Of a DNA stretch of 64,000 bases, positions 27,832-36,295 are shown piece after piece. The stretch comes from UBA1494_A sp963973975 (lineage in GTDB: Bacteria > Bacteroidota > Bacteroidia > Flavobacteriales_E > Vicingaceae). Positions within the stretch are counted from its first letter, which is position 1. Every line of letters starts with the position of its first letter. The notes under the pieces were generated by a model. That model saw nothing but the letters and a program-made list of their open reading frames with translations, had not been told where the DNA came from and did no database searches. Position numbers and translations under genes: made by a program. Location: the NCBI GenBank assembly GCA_963973975.1, contig CAXBCF010000005.1:65115-129114 (forward strand), given 5' to 3'.

Positions 27832-28182
27832 CTAATATTTTATAAGTAGAAAGGAAATCATTGCGTTTACAAGCATAAAAAAGAAAGAGGGAATACTTTG
27901 AAAAAAACTGTCTTTGATTTTTATGCGGGTTAAGAATCCAAGTAACATCAATAAACTAAGCCCTAAAGCAGCTACTATCCCAACTAATGGAAATAATAGC
28001 CCTAAAAATAAACCAATTGCTCCCAACAATTGAAGAAAACCTGTTATTTTTCTATACTTAGGTAAACCATATCGATTAAACTCTTTTTGAATAAAAGGAG
28101 AGTAAAAACAACCCCAACCATAATATAAAAATGCAATTCCACTAAAGAAAATTAAGAAAGTAAGAAGTGAACTAGGATTCAT
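27832..28182 (-). CDS. DoxX family membrane protein, 116 aa
   Basis: A second four-helix DoxX-type protein, with FNRYGLPKYRKITGFLQLLGAIGLFLG and RIKIKDSFFQSIPSFFFM matching in position the corresponding parts of the protein at 27469-27831. The two share a fold and their tail-to-tail arrangement, but residue identity is low. Function unknown. ATG 28182. Confidence 0.75.
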   Translation of the reverse strand: MNPSSLLTFLIFFSGIAFLYYGWGCFYSPFIQKEFNRYGLPKYRKITGFLQLLGAIGLFLGLLFPLVGIVAALGLSLLMLLGFLTRIKIKDSFFQSIPSFFFMLVNAMISFLLIKY

Positions 28183-28262
28183 TGTAAATTAAACACTATA
28201 ATAAGGTTTTAGTTGTATTTAAATCAATTATTAAAAAAAAGCTGAAGTTATTATCATATAAC

Positions 28263-28270
28263 TAAATTTG
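28263..28270 (+). promoter_or_regulatory. -7 box for the nrnA-FKBP operon
   Basis: TAAATTTG matches TAnnTTTG and is only 4 nt before the nrnA ATG at 28275, so a leaderless or near-leaderless message is predicted. Confidence 0.45.
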
Positions 28271-28274
28271 AAGG

Positions 28275-29285
28275 ATGAAAGATTGGAAAAAATTAAAAGC
28301 ATTACTTGGTATACCTCAAAAAATTTGTCTTGTTTCTCATCCCTCTCCAGATGGCGATTCGATTGGTTCCTCTTTAGCAATGTATTGGTTTTTGATTCAA
28401 AAAAAACACAAGGTTTCAATTATTACTCCTGACACTCCCCCAAAATTTTTAAGCTTTTTAGAAGGCTTTAATCAAATTATCGACTTCGAAAAAAATAGAG
28501 AAGAAGTAGAGACTTCTATAGAAGAAGCAAGTATTATTTTTTGCTTAGATTTTAATAATCTTTCTAGATTAAGAGGCTTAAGTGATGTATTGAAACAAAA
28601 CGAATCAGCTTTCTTAGTTAACATTGATCACCATCAAGATCCCGAGGATTTCGCACATTTCCAATTTTGTTTTCCAGGAACAAGTTCTACAGCTGAATTA
28701 GTGTATCGATTTATTGAAGAATTAGGTGATATAGAATTGTTGAACAAAGCAATTGCAGCAGCAATGTATACCGGAATTGTGACAGATACCGGTTCATTTA
28801 AGTTTTCTTCAACTGAAGCTAGTACACATAGAGTAGCAGCCAAATTGATTGAAACTGGAATTATCCCCAATTTAATTCATCAAAATATCTTTGATAGCTA
28901 TTCTAAGGATCGATTAAAACTTCTCGGTTTTGCTTTAAATGAGCGTTTAATTTTTCACGATCAATGGAATACTGCAGTCATTTATTTGTCTGAAAGCGAT
29001 TTAAGCAACTTTAATTATCAGAAAGGCGATACAGAAGGATTAGTAAATTATCCTTTGTCGATTGAAAATATAAAGTTTTCAATTTTAATTACAGAAGGTG
29101 AAAATAAAGTAAAACTATCATTGCGATCAAAAGGGAATTTTCCTGCCAATAAAGTAGCGGAGACACATTTTAGTGGTGGTGGACATATTAATGCTGCAGG
29201 CGGTATTTCAGATTGTAGTGTAGAAGATACATTAGTCAAGATTGAAAAATTATTACCAAACTATGAGAATGAGTTACATGCATAG
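28275..29285 (+). CDS. nrnA: DHH/DHHA1 phosphoesterase, NrnA-like (nanoRNase / pAp phosphatase)
   Basis: A 336-aa protein. The DHH domain shows VSHPSPDGDSIGSSLAMYW (metal-binding DxD), IFCLDFNN, IDHHQDPE (the DHH motif) and YTGIVTDTGSF; the DHHA1 domain ends with FSGGGHINAAGG. NrnA degrades short oligoribonucleotides and dephosphorylates pAp. All motifs are intact. It heads an operon with three FKBP lipoproteins: the next gene begins inside its last codons. DHH proteins next to FKBP lipoproteins are a recurrent arrangement around gldI in gliding Bacteroidota, from my recollection. Confidence 0.9.
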   Translation: MKDWKKLKALLGIPQKICLVSHPSPDGDSIGSSLAMYWFLIQKKHKVSIITPDTPPKFLSFLEGFNQIIDFEKNREEVETSIEEASIIFCLDFNNLSRLRGLSDVLKQNESAFLVNIDHHQDPEDFAHFQFCFPGTSSTAELVYRFIEELGDIELLNKAIAAAMYTGIVTDTGSFKFSSTEASTHRVAAKLIETGIIPNLIHQNIFDSYSKDRLKLLGFALNERLIFHDQWNTAVIYLSESDLSNFNYQKGDTEGLVNYPLSIENIKFSILITEGENKVKLSLRSKGNFPANKVAETHFSGGGHINAAGGISDCSVEDTLVKIEKLLPNYENELHA

Positions 29286-29799
29286 TTTTATTCTATTTTC
29301 TTTATTGCTAGTGATTTCTTGTAGTCGACAAGAAAAAAATAAGAATTTACAATCTATTGATAAAAAAGAGTTTAATGATCGATTAATCTTATCGCACCAA
29401 GCTTTTTTAGAAAAAGAGAAAGGTAGAATAGATTATTATATTGATAGTTTGGGTTTTCCTTTTGAAAAAACAGGTACAGGGTTGAGGTATTACATTGAAG
29501 AAAAAAATGAAGGTGGTGATAGTTTGAAAATTGGAGATGTAGCTGTAATTGATTATAAACTAACTTCAATATACGGAGATTCGCTCTATGAAACTGTAGA
29601 AGGTTTAGCTCAAGAATTTATGGTTGGTTATGACCAAGTTGAGAGTGGTTTGCATGAAGGAATTCAATTCATGCATGTTGGTGAGCGAGCAATTTTTATT
29701 TTGCCAGCTCATCTAGCACATGGAATCACAGGTGATCAAGCTGCAATAAGAAGTCAAACAACTTTAGTTTATAAAGTGCATTTATTGGCAAAAAAATGA
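29263..29799 (+). CDS. FKBP-type peptidyl-prolyl isomerase lipoprotein (GldI-like), first of three
   Basis: A lipoprotein signal with lipobox LVISC is followed by a helical spacer and a C-terminal FKBP fold (about residues 70-178: GLRYYIEEKNEGGDSLKIGD, VAVIDYKLTS, LHEGIQFMHVGERAIFILPA, LAHGITG). Several catalytic-pocket aromatics of FKBPs are not conserved, so isomerase activity may be weak. Starts are ambiguous: ATG 29263, 29269 or 29278 all overlap the nrnA end, while TTG 29242 is less likely. It overlaps the second FKBP gene by 4 bp (ATGA). Confidence 0.8.
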   Translation: MRMSYMHSFILFSLLLVISCSRQEKNKNLQSIDKKEFNDRLILSHQAFLEKEKGRIDYYIDSLGFPFEKTGTGLRYYIEEKNEGGDSLKIGDVAVIDYKLTSIYGDSLYETVEGLAQEFMVGYDQVESGLHEGIQFMHVGERAIFILPAHLAHGITGDQAAIRSQTTLVYKVHLLAKK

Positions 29800-30635
29800 A
29801 AAGGCTAATTTGGATTTCTATTGTTTTTATTTTTGCTTGTCACTCTGAGCCAAACCCTGAATACAAAACTTTAAAATCTGGTATCAAATACAAATTACAT
29901 CAATTTGGAGATGGTAAATCCTTAGAAGGTTTTACAGATTTTAGTTTGTATCTGTTAGTAACTGATTTAAGTGGAGATACTTTACACTATGTTCCAAATT
30001 ATTTTTATTTTAAAGAATTGAAGAATAATAGCTTGGACAGCGTGTGGCGAAACTTTAATGTTGGTGACAGTCTAAGTTTATTGTTACCAAGGAAATACGT
30101 CAATAAGAACTTTAATTTTTACCAAGTTCTTCAATCAGATGAAGGTAAAGTTCTATTAAACGCTCGAATTTTAGAATCATACCAGCATAATGAAGCTGAA
30201 ATAGCTAAAGAAGTTACTCACTCTAAAAGAGAGCTTTTTGAACAAGCGGAATTAAAAAGATATTTAAACCAAATTGAAGAAAAAATTGATACAATTGAAG
30301 ATGTTTTAAAGATTATTAAAGTGAAAGTGCAAGATGAAGCACCAGAAATTAAATTTGGAAGCAAAGTAAGTTTACATTATACAGGAAGATTCTTGAATGG
30401 GTATATTTTCGACAATACTTATAATAAAGGAGTTATGCCAACTTTTGTTTACGGGCAGGAGTATCAGCTAATTGAAGGAATGCATTTAGGATTAAATGGC
30501 ATGAAAGAAGGCGAATCAGTAAAAATTATTGTACCTTCGCGCCGCGGTTTTGGAGAGGAGGGTTCTCTAGCGGGAATTGTACCTCCATATACAGCAGTAA
30601 TATTTGATGTAGAAATTATAAAAGTTATTAACTAA
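29796..30635 (+). CDS. FKBP-type lipoprotein, second of three
   Basis: A 279-aa protein: lipoprotein signal with lipobox IFAC at residues 12-15, an N-terminal FKBP-like domain (LYLLVTDLSGDTLH, then FNVGDSLSLLLP), a helical linker (about 130-170), and a C-terminal FKBP domain with better motif match (VSLHYTGRFLNGYIFDNTY, GLNGMKEGESVKIIVPS, GFGEEGSLAGIVPPYTAVIFDVEI). Residues after the Cys (HSEP) are not strongly acidic, so a periplasm-facing location is more likely than surface exposure. Starts with a 4-bp overlap on the first FKBP gene. Confidence 0.85.
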   Translation: MKRLIWISIVFIFACHSEPNPEYKTLKSGIKYKLHQFGDGKSLEGFTDFSLYLLVTDLSGDTLHYVPNYFYFKELKNNSLDSVWRNFNVGDSLSLLLPRKYVNKNFNFYQVLQSDEGKVLLNARILESYQHNEAEIAKEVTHSKRELFEQAELKRYLNQIEEKIDTIEDVLKIIKVKVQDEAPEIKFGSKVSLHYTGRFLNGYIFDNTYNKGVMPTFVYGQEYQLIEGMHLGLNGMKEGESVKIIVPSRRGFGEEGSLAGIVPPYTAVIFDVEIIKVIN

Positions 30636-30637
30636 AA

Positions 30638-31570
30638 ATGATTATGAAAAAAATTGCAATTGGGTTTAACTTGCTTTTAGCAAGTGTATTAGTTGTTTCT
30701 TGTGGAAATACTCAAAACAGTAAGTATCCTGGTTTTGAAAAAATTGAAAATGGTCTTCACGTAAAATATTTTGAAAAAAATGCTGAAGGTCGTCCAGCTA
30801 AAATTGGAGAAGTTATTTCAATGTCGATGATGTATTCTTTGAATGATGATTCAGTAATTTTTGATTCCCGCGAAATGGGTCAACCAGTTCAAATGCGTTT
30901 AGATTCGGGTAAATATGAAGGTGATCTTTCGAATGCTTTGGCAAGATTGAATGTTGGTGACAGTGTAGCAATAATTGTAAATGGAATGGATTTTTTCAAA
31001 AAAACAGCAATGGTTAGAGAGTTGCCTCCATTTATTGATTCAACTAGTACATTGCACTTTTATGTTAAGTTGAATAAAGTTGAAACAATGGAAGAGCTTC
31101 AAGCTGCTCAAAATGCCGAAATAGAAGCATATAGAAGTAGTGAAGTTGAACAAAGAACTCAATACTTAACTGACAATAATATTACAACTGAACCAACAGC
31201 TAGTGGTTTAATCTTTATTCTTAAAGAGAAAGGAAGTGGTAAAAATGCTGAAGCTGGAAATATAGTAAGAGTTAATTACACTGGAAAATTGTTAGACGGA
31301 ACTTATTTTGATACAAGCATTGAATCAGTAGCTAAAGAAGAAGGACTTTTCACTGAAGGAAGAACTTATGAGCCAATTGAATTTACATTAGGTCAAGGAC
31401 AAGTTATTAAAGGTTGGGATGAAGGCATAGCAATGATGAATGTAGGTGATAAAGCTCAGTTTATTATCCCATCTGAATTGGCATATGGTGAAAACGTAAG
31501 ACCAGGTGGTCCTATTCCTCCATTTGCAACTTTAGTATTTGATGTAGAGCTTGTTGAGGTATTTGAATAA
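30638..31570 (+). CDS. FKBP-type peptidyl-prolyl isomerase lipoprotein, third of three
   Basis: A 310-aa lipoprotein (lipobox VVSC) with a degenerate FKBP domain (about residues 30-145), a helical linker, and a complete C-terminal FKBP domain (about 190-310): VRVNYTGKLLDGTYFDTS, FTLGQGQVIKGWDEGIAMMNVGD, FIIPSELAYGE, IPPFATLVFDVELVEV. This last domain is the most canonical of the three and is likely active in folding exported proteins. GldI of gliding Bacteroidota is a lipoprotein of this kind, but GldI identity is not proven. It follows the second gene by 2 bp and ends at a strong terminator. Confidence 0.9.
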   Translation: MIMKKIAIGFNLLLASVLVVSCGNTQNSKYPGFEKIENGLHVKYFEKNAEGRPAKIGEVISMSMMYSLNDDSVIFDSREMGQPVQMRLDSGKYEGDLSNALARLNVGDSVAIIVNGMDFFKKTAMVRELPPFIDSTSTLHFYVKLNKVETMEELQAAQNAEIEAYRSSEVEQRTQYLTDNNITTEPTASGLIFILKEKGSGKNAEAGNIVRVNYTGKLLDGTYFDTSIESVAKEEGLFTEGRTYEPIEFTLGQGQVIKGWDEGIAMMNVGDKAQFIIPSELAYGENVRPGGPIPPFATLVFDVELVEVFE

Positions 31571-31590
31571 TCGATAGTATTGAAGTTTTT

Positions 31591-31630
31591 AAAAGGCCCT
31601 TTTGCGATTACGCTTTAGGGCTTTTTTTTT
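31591..31630 (+). terminator. Intrinsic terminator of the nrnA-FKBP operon
   Basis: GCCCT (31596-31600) pairs with AGGGC (31617-31621), with an inner GCG/CGC pairing around ATTA, followed by a run of nine T. It starts about 20 bp after the last FKBP stop. Confidence 0.85.
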
Positions 31631-31687
31631 AATAATCATTCACATAAGAATGTTGAGAAAGTACTATAATAGTATGTTTTATGTAAT

Positions 31688-31704
31688 TAGCTTTGTTAAA
31701 TTTG
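31688..31704 (+). promoter_or_regulatory. Candidate -7 boxes for the flavoprotein gene
   Basis: Two overlapping-range matches to TAnnTTTG occur: TAGCTTTG (31688-31695) and TAAATTTG (31697-31704). Either gives a 30-40 nt leader before the ATG at 31735. Which one is used cannot be told. Confidence 0.45.
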
Positions 31705-31734
31705 TTACTTTAAGAATTCATTAAATTCTTTAGA

Positions 31735-33315
31735 ATGGAAAATAATGTAAGCATGGAAAAATATGACTTATGTGTCATTGGTGGGGGACCTGCTGGTTAT
31801 GCAGCAGCTATGAGGGCTATCGATTTTAGAAAGAAAGTACTTCTTGTAGAAAAAGATAAACTTGGTGGCTATGGGATCTACGATGGCGCACTTGCTTCAA
31901 AAACCATGTGGGAGTTTTCGACTAGAATCAAAACTGTTAAAGATGAAATTGGCCAAGATAAAAGAATAGATGTACCATTTTCTAAAGTAAAGGAAATAAT
32001 CGATGAAGCACTATTTGAGCGTAAATTCCAACTTTCTTGCCATCTTAGAATTATCCATGCAGAAACAGGGTTGATTAATTATGAAAAGGGTGAAGCAAGT
32101 TTTATCAGTGCAAATGAAATATTAATTAAAAAGGGAGATGGCAGCTCTTTTTCAATTTTTGCTGAAAATACAATTATTGCAACTGGCAGTAGACCAAGAA
32201 CAATCTCTAATATTGGAGTTGATGAGAAAAGTATATTAACATCTGACGGCATATTACACCTTAAAGAATTTCCTAAAAGCATGGTTATTTTGGGAGCTGG
32301 AGTAATAGGTTGTGAATTTGCATCGATGTTTTCAAATTTTGGTCAAACAAAAATTTATTTGATTGATAAAGCTGAAAGAATATTACCCTTTGAAGATGAA
32401 GATGTAGCCGATATGGTTGCTAATAATTTGGAGGAAAACGGTGTAGTTATTCATAGAGGTGCTAATCTAATTCGAATGGAGAAGAAAGATGGCATGATTG
32501 AATATGAAATTGAGAACAATGATGGTAAAAGAGAAGTGATACGCGTTGAAAAAGCAATGTTATCAATAGGTCGAGTTCCAAATATTGAAGATCTTGGTTT
32601 AGAAAATGCTGGGGTCACAATGAGTAAAAGAGGAGTACATATAGGTGATGAGGATACGAGAACGAATGTGCCAAATATTTATGCAGTTGGAGACGTTTCA
32701 GGAAGAATGGCGCTTGTTAATGTTGGAGAAAGAGAAGCGCGACATGCTGTCGTAAAAATGTTTGCTGATTTTCCAGTTATGCCCATTCATTACGAAAATA
32801 TTTCTACAATCATGTTCTTAAACCCTGAGGTTGCTGCGGTAGGGTTAAATGAACAACAAGCTGAAGAACATAAAATACCGATACGTGTGTCTAAAGTTGA
32901 TTATTCAACTATTGCAAGAGCTATTGCAATGCGAAAGACAAATGGATTCTTCAAAATTATTGTTTCAGATGACGACGATATGAAGATTCTTGGAATGCGT
33001 GCAGTTGGAGAACACGCTTCGAGTGCCATTCAAGCAGTTGCGCTCTTAATTTACATGAATAAAGGTTTAGACGAGTTAGTTCACATGATTCACCCACATC
33101 CATCAATTGTTGAAGGAGTTCAAGAATGTGTTCGAATGCTTGTTGGTAAATCTGTCTATAAGTCTTCTATCTTTAAAGACAAATTAAAATGTTATAGGAG
33201 AACTACAGACGGTGAAATCTTGCCTTTACATGTGCTTTCTACTTCTCCTGAACACAGTATGAACAGAGAGAAAATAAGAGACATCAATAAAAGTGATTTT
33301 CACAAGGAATATTAA
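31735..33315 (+). CDS. Pyridine nucleotide-disulfide oxidoreductase-like flavoprotein lacking the redox disulfide
   Basis: A 526-aa protein with the lipoamide-dehydrogenase/transhydrogenase layout: FAD motif CVIGGGPAGYAAAMRA, NAD motif VILGAGVIGCEFASMF with an acidic residue after the second strand (IDKAERIL, favouring NADH), second FAD motif NIYAVGDVSG, and the dimer domain with HPHPSIVEGV (His-Glu pair). The expected C-x4-C redox motif is replaced: residues 43-56 read LGGYGIYDGALASK, with Gly47 and Ala52 where cysteines belong. Dithiol chemistry is therefore not possible; direct hydride transfer, as in soluble transhydrogenase, is an option. A tail of about 45 residues follows the family's end. 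Its stop overlaps the convergent cytochrome gene by 4 bp. Confidence 0.85.
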   Translation: MENNVSMEKYDLCVIGGGPAGYAAAMRAIDFRKKVLLVEKDKLGGYGIYDGALASKTMWEFSTRIKTVKDEIGQDKRIDVPFSKVKEIIDEALFERKFQLSCHLRIIHAETGLINYEKGEASFISANEILIKKGDGSSFSIFAENTIIATGSRPRTISNIGVDEKSILTSDGILHLKEFPKSMVILGAGVIGCEFASMFSNFGQTKIYLIDKAERILPFEDEDVADMVANNLEENGVVIHRGANLIRMEKKDGMIEYEIENNDGKREVIRVEKAMLSIGRVPNIEDLGLENAGVTMSKRGVHIGDEDTRTNVPNIYAVGDVSGRMALVNVGEREARHAVVKMFADFPVMPIHYENISTIMFLNPEVAAVGLNEQQAEEHKIPIRVSKVDYSTIARAIAMRKTNGFFKIIVSDDDDMKILGMRAVGEHASSAIQAVALLIYMNKGLDELVHMIHPHPSIVEGVQECVRMLVGKSVYKSSIFKDKLKCYRRTTDGEILPLHVLSTSPEHSMNREKIRDINKSDFHKEY

Positions 33316-34436
33316 GGTCTAAAAGCAGTGTTGTTAACAAAACTACTGTCTGTTAATGCCATTAGAAAGGCGACAAGGTCTTCTCGCTCTTGATTATTTA
33401 AATTTCTAAACTTCATAGTAGCATCTAAGTTTGGTGATGTAGTCTGAACATCGTCAGCATAAAAATCTACGACTTCACGAATAGTGTTGAATCTTCCATC
33501 ATGCATATATGGAGCTGAAAATGCTAGATTTCTTAATGAAGGTGTTTTAAATTTTCCATAATCAGATGCTCGCTTTGTAACGGAAGCAAGACCTGAGTCA
33601 GGAACTAGATCAAGTCCATTGTTTCTAAATTCATTGTCGGTCCACAAAGGGTTATAAAAATCTCCGTGGCAATGAAAACAATCTCCTTTTTCTTCCTGCA
33701 TAAATAAATCAAAACCCCTCAATTCTTGAGCAGTTAGAAAATTATCACCTGGAATATTAACTCCAGCAATGTTCTTAATTACATGCTTATCGACTCTAGA
33801 ATTACCACTAATTAATGTTCTTTCAAACTGGGCTATTGCTTTTACTACTAAATTAGAATCAATTAACTCTGTTTCAAAAGCAGCTTTAAAAAGCGGTGGA
33901 TAATTTGGGTCGTTTTGAAGTTTAGAGACAACATTTACCCACGTTTCTTGCATCTCTCTTGGATCAGTTACCGGACCAAAGGCTTGTTCTTCTAAAGTGC
34001 TGACATTTCCATGCCAATTAAAACGTTGGCTTGTAACAGAAACCCAAGCAAGATTAAAGAGTGGCATTGCATTTCTTATGCTAGTAGTTCCATTTACTCC
34101 AAAACTAAAAGGGTTCCCCTCATCATTAAATGCTTTATCAGGTTTATGACAGCTGGCACAAGAAATTGAATTATCTTTTGATAACTTTTTTTCAAAAAAT
34201 AACTTTTTTCCTAAAGCTATTCCCTCAACTGTTAAAGGATTGTCTTCCGGAAAAACAGGAGAAATTAGGTATCCAAAATGTGGTGGTGTTTCTAAAACAT
34301 ATGGTGTGGGAGAAGAATTTCCATTACCTCCACCGTTTGTATTGGTATTATCTGTAGAATCATCATCGTCTCGACAAGCTGTTAAGGCGATGATGATGAT
34401 TGTACATATAAAAAAAAAGTAGAGTCTTATGCGCAT
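33312..34436 (-). CDS. Diheme cytochrome c peroxidase/MauG family lipoprotein (MbnH-like)
   Basis: A 374-aa lipoprotein. The signal ends in LTAC followed by RDDDD, an acidic stretch resembling the Bacteroidota lipoprotein surface-export signal. Two haem sites are seen: CASCH (Cys93-His97) and CFHCH (Cys253-His257), plus FNWHG and YMHDGRFNTI, typical of the CCP/MauG group. Members either reduce peroxide or use a high-valent diheme state to modify a partner protein. The gene directly follows an MbnP-like gene (2 bp), the same pairing as MbnP-MbnH, where the diheme enzyme oxidises a partner tryptophan. I infer an MbnH-type role over plain peroxidase on that basis. Confidence 0.88.
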   Translation of the reverse strand: MRIRLYFFFICTIIIIALTACRDDDDSTDNTNTNGGGNGNSSPTPYVLETPPHFGYLISPVFPEDNPLTVEGIALGKKLFFEKKLSKDNSISCASCHKPDKAFNDEGNPFSFGVNGTTSIRNAMPLFNLAWVSVTSQRFNWHGNVSTLEEQAFGPVTDPREMQETWVNVVSKLQNDPNYPPLFKAAFETELIDSNLVVKAIAQFERTLISGNSRVDKHVIKNIAGVNIPGDNFLTAQELRGFDLFMQEEKGDCFHCHGDFYNPLWTDNEFRNNGLDLVPDSGLASVTKRASDYGKFKTPSLRNLAFSAPYMHDGRFNTIREVVDFYADDVQTTSPNLDATMKFRNLNNQEREDLVAFLMALTDSSFVNNTAFRP

Positions 34437-34438
34437 TT

Positions 34439-35248
34439 CTAATTATTCATAATTGTAAATACACTAGGTCCATTTTCGTTTAATTTTAGTTGAGCATTGT
34501 AATTGGGCATTATCATGGTATTCCAAATATTAAAGTCCCACTCATATGGATCTTCATACCATTGCTCAACATTCATTACAATATCAAATGAAAAGTCACT
34601 TCCAACATTAATTGAAGAATTTGTTGGCATGGCAGTAAAGTGATTTATAGTTGTAACAGGAGGAGTTACCATGTTATTTCTTGCTGTTCCCATGTGTGTC
34701 GCAAAAAACTTGCTCGTACCAACACTATCATACTCGCCCTCTAATTGCATAAAGTGATATCCACCACCTAACATAACAGGCCACCCCCAATTTGCAGTAT
34801 TCAGATCAGGATAAGCACCTGAATTATTGTCATTCTCATCAAATCCGAAAGTAAATGATATGGAAGTGTAGTTTCCTTCAGGAACTTTAGTGTTTGGTTT
34901 ATATTTGAATGAAGCGGTATCTGTAATATCAACAAAATGGTATCCATCAATCACAAAAGATGAACCATCAGCTCGATTAAAGCTAAGGTTTGAAATTAGA
35001 TATCGCAAACGTGAGATGTTAAAGGACTGTCCTTTAGCATTGGAGTATGGTTTGCCAGGTGTATTTAATTCAACAGCTATTCCATTAGCCATTTGCTTCA
35101 TGTTTATGGTTGCAGCATAGGAATTTGTTCCTGTAGGTGGATTTGTTGGATTTGGATTATCGTCATCGTCATTACAAGAGACAATGCCAAAACTTAACAA
35201 TGGTGCAACTAAGGCTATTAAAAGTTTTTTTCTAAAGGCTAGGTTCAT
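34439..35248 (-). CDS. MbnP-like family lipoprotein (partner of the diheme enzyme)
   Basis: A 269-aa lipoprotein with lipobox GIVSC25 followed by NDDDDNPNP, again an acidic surface-export-like signal. The mature domain has the MbnP pattern: FNISRLRYLISNLSF, YHFVDITD, VPEGNYTSISFTFGFDENDN, and a Trp-rich block NWGWPVMLGGGYHFMQLEGEY. MbnP proteins bind copper and carry a Trp that MbnH converts to kynurenine; candidate tryptophans here are W154, W156, W230, W237 and W242. It is upstream of the diheme gene in a two-gene operon. No TonB receptor or methanobactin gene is nearby, so copper uptake by that route is not implied. Confidence 0.85.
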   Translation of the reverse strand: MNLAFRKKLLIALVAPLLSFGIVSCNDDDDNPNPTNPPTGTNSYAATINMKQMANGIAVELNTPGKPYSNAKGQSFNISRLRYLISNLSFNRADGSSFVIDGYHFVDITDTASFKYKPNTKVPEGNYTSISFTFGFDENDNNSGAYPDLNTANWGWPVMLGGGYHFMQLEGEYDSVGTSKFFATHMGTARNNMVTPPVTTINHFTAMPTNSSINVGSDFSFDIVMNVEQWYEDPYEWDFNIWNTMIMPNYNAQLKLNENGPSVFTIMNN

Positions 35249-35374
35249 AATTTTAAAAATTAAATGAATGATAAAGTTTATGTAATAAAGTTATGCAAAT
35301 TTCTATTTTATTTGAGTTTTTGATTCATATAAATTCTCAATTGCTCTTAACTTAGACGCAATATTTAAAAAAGG

Positions 35375-36295
35375 TTGCCTCTGTCTTTAGTAATAATTTT
35401 AGGTCCAACAGCAGTTGGAAAAACTGCGCTAGCTGCTAATTTGGCTTTTTCTATAAATGGAGAAGTAATTAGTGCAGACAGTCGTCAAGTTTATCGGAAA
35501 ATGGACATAGGAACTGGAAAGGATCTCAATGAATTTCAGATTGAAGGTCAAACAATACCGTATCATTTAATAGATACCCGTGATATTGGACAAGAGTACA
35601 ATGTTTTTCAATTTCAAAAAGATTTTTATAAGGCATATGAAGCTATAAGAAGAAGAAATAATATACCAATTTTATGTGGTGGAACAGGTTTATACCTTGA
35701 GGCTGCATTATCAAAACAGCAATTACTTGAAGTGCCAGAAGATAAACTATTGCGGCAAGAGTTAGCAACTAAATCTCTAATTGAACTACAAAATTTTTTA
35801 AAAAGTTTAGTTGATGATTTACACAATAGCACTGATTTAACTGATAAAGAACGCATTTTAAGGGCGATTGAAATAGCTAGTTACAAGAAGGAAAATCAAC
35901 ATTTAATCAAAGTATCACCTATAGAAAAGTCCATCGTTTTTGGTATTAAAATGGAGCGAGCTGCTCTGAGAGAGAGAATTAAAGTTCGACTAGAAGATCG
36001 CCTTTCAAACGGAATGGTGGAGGAAGTTTCAAAGTTGTTAGATTCGGGCATTACTTTAAGTCAATTAAAATGGTTTGGATTGGAATATAAATTTATTGCT
36101 GCTTATCTTGCCAAGGAAATAAGCTACAATGAGATGTTTGAACAACTGTTACAGAGCATACGAAGATTTTCTAAAAAGCAAATGACTTGGTATAGAAGAA
36201 TGGAAAAGAATGGAACTAAAATTCATTGGATGGATGCTGATTGGACTATGGAGAAGAAGCTGAACTTTATTCAAGAAAGAATTGATTCAGAATGA
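35375..36295 (+). CDS. miaA: tRNA dimethylallyltransferase
   Basis: MiaA adds dimethylallyl to N6 of A37 in tRNAs that read UNN codons. The 306-aa protein shows the P-loop IILGPTAVGKTALAANLA, the conserved ISADSRQVYRKMDIGTGK and GGTGLYLEAAL, and the C-terminal QLLQSIRRFSKKQMTWYRR. The start is TTG 35375: an in-frame TAA is only 9 bp upstream and the P-loop strand begins at residue 4, leaving no ATG option. It overlaps the helicase gene by 4 bp (ATGA). Confidence 0.93.
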   Translation: MPLSLVIILGPTAVGKTALAANLAFSINGEVISADSRQVYRKMDIGTGKDLNEFQIEGQTIPYHLIDTRDIGQEYNVFQFQKDFYKAYEAIRRRNNIPILCGGTGLYLEAALSKQQLLEVPEDKLLRQELATKSLIELQNFLKSLVDDLHNSTDLTDKERILRAIEIASYKKENQHLIKVSPIEKSIVFGIKMERAALRERIKVRLEDRLSNGMVEEVSKLLDSGITLSQLKWFGLEYKFIAAYLAKEISYNEMFEQLLQSIRRFSKKQMTWYRRMEKNGTKIHWMDADWTMEKKLNFIQERIDSE

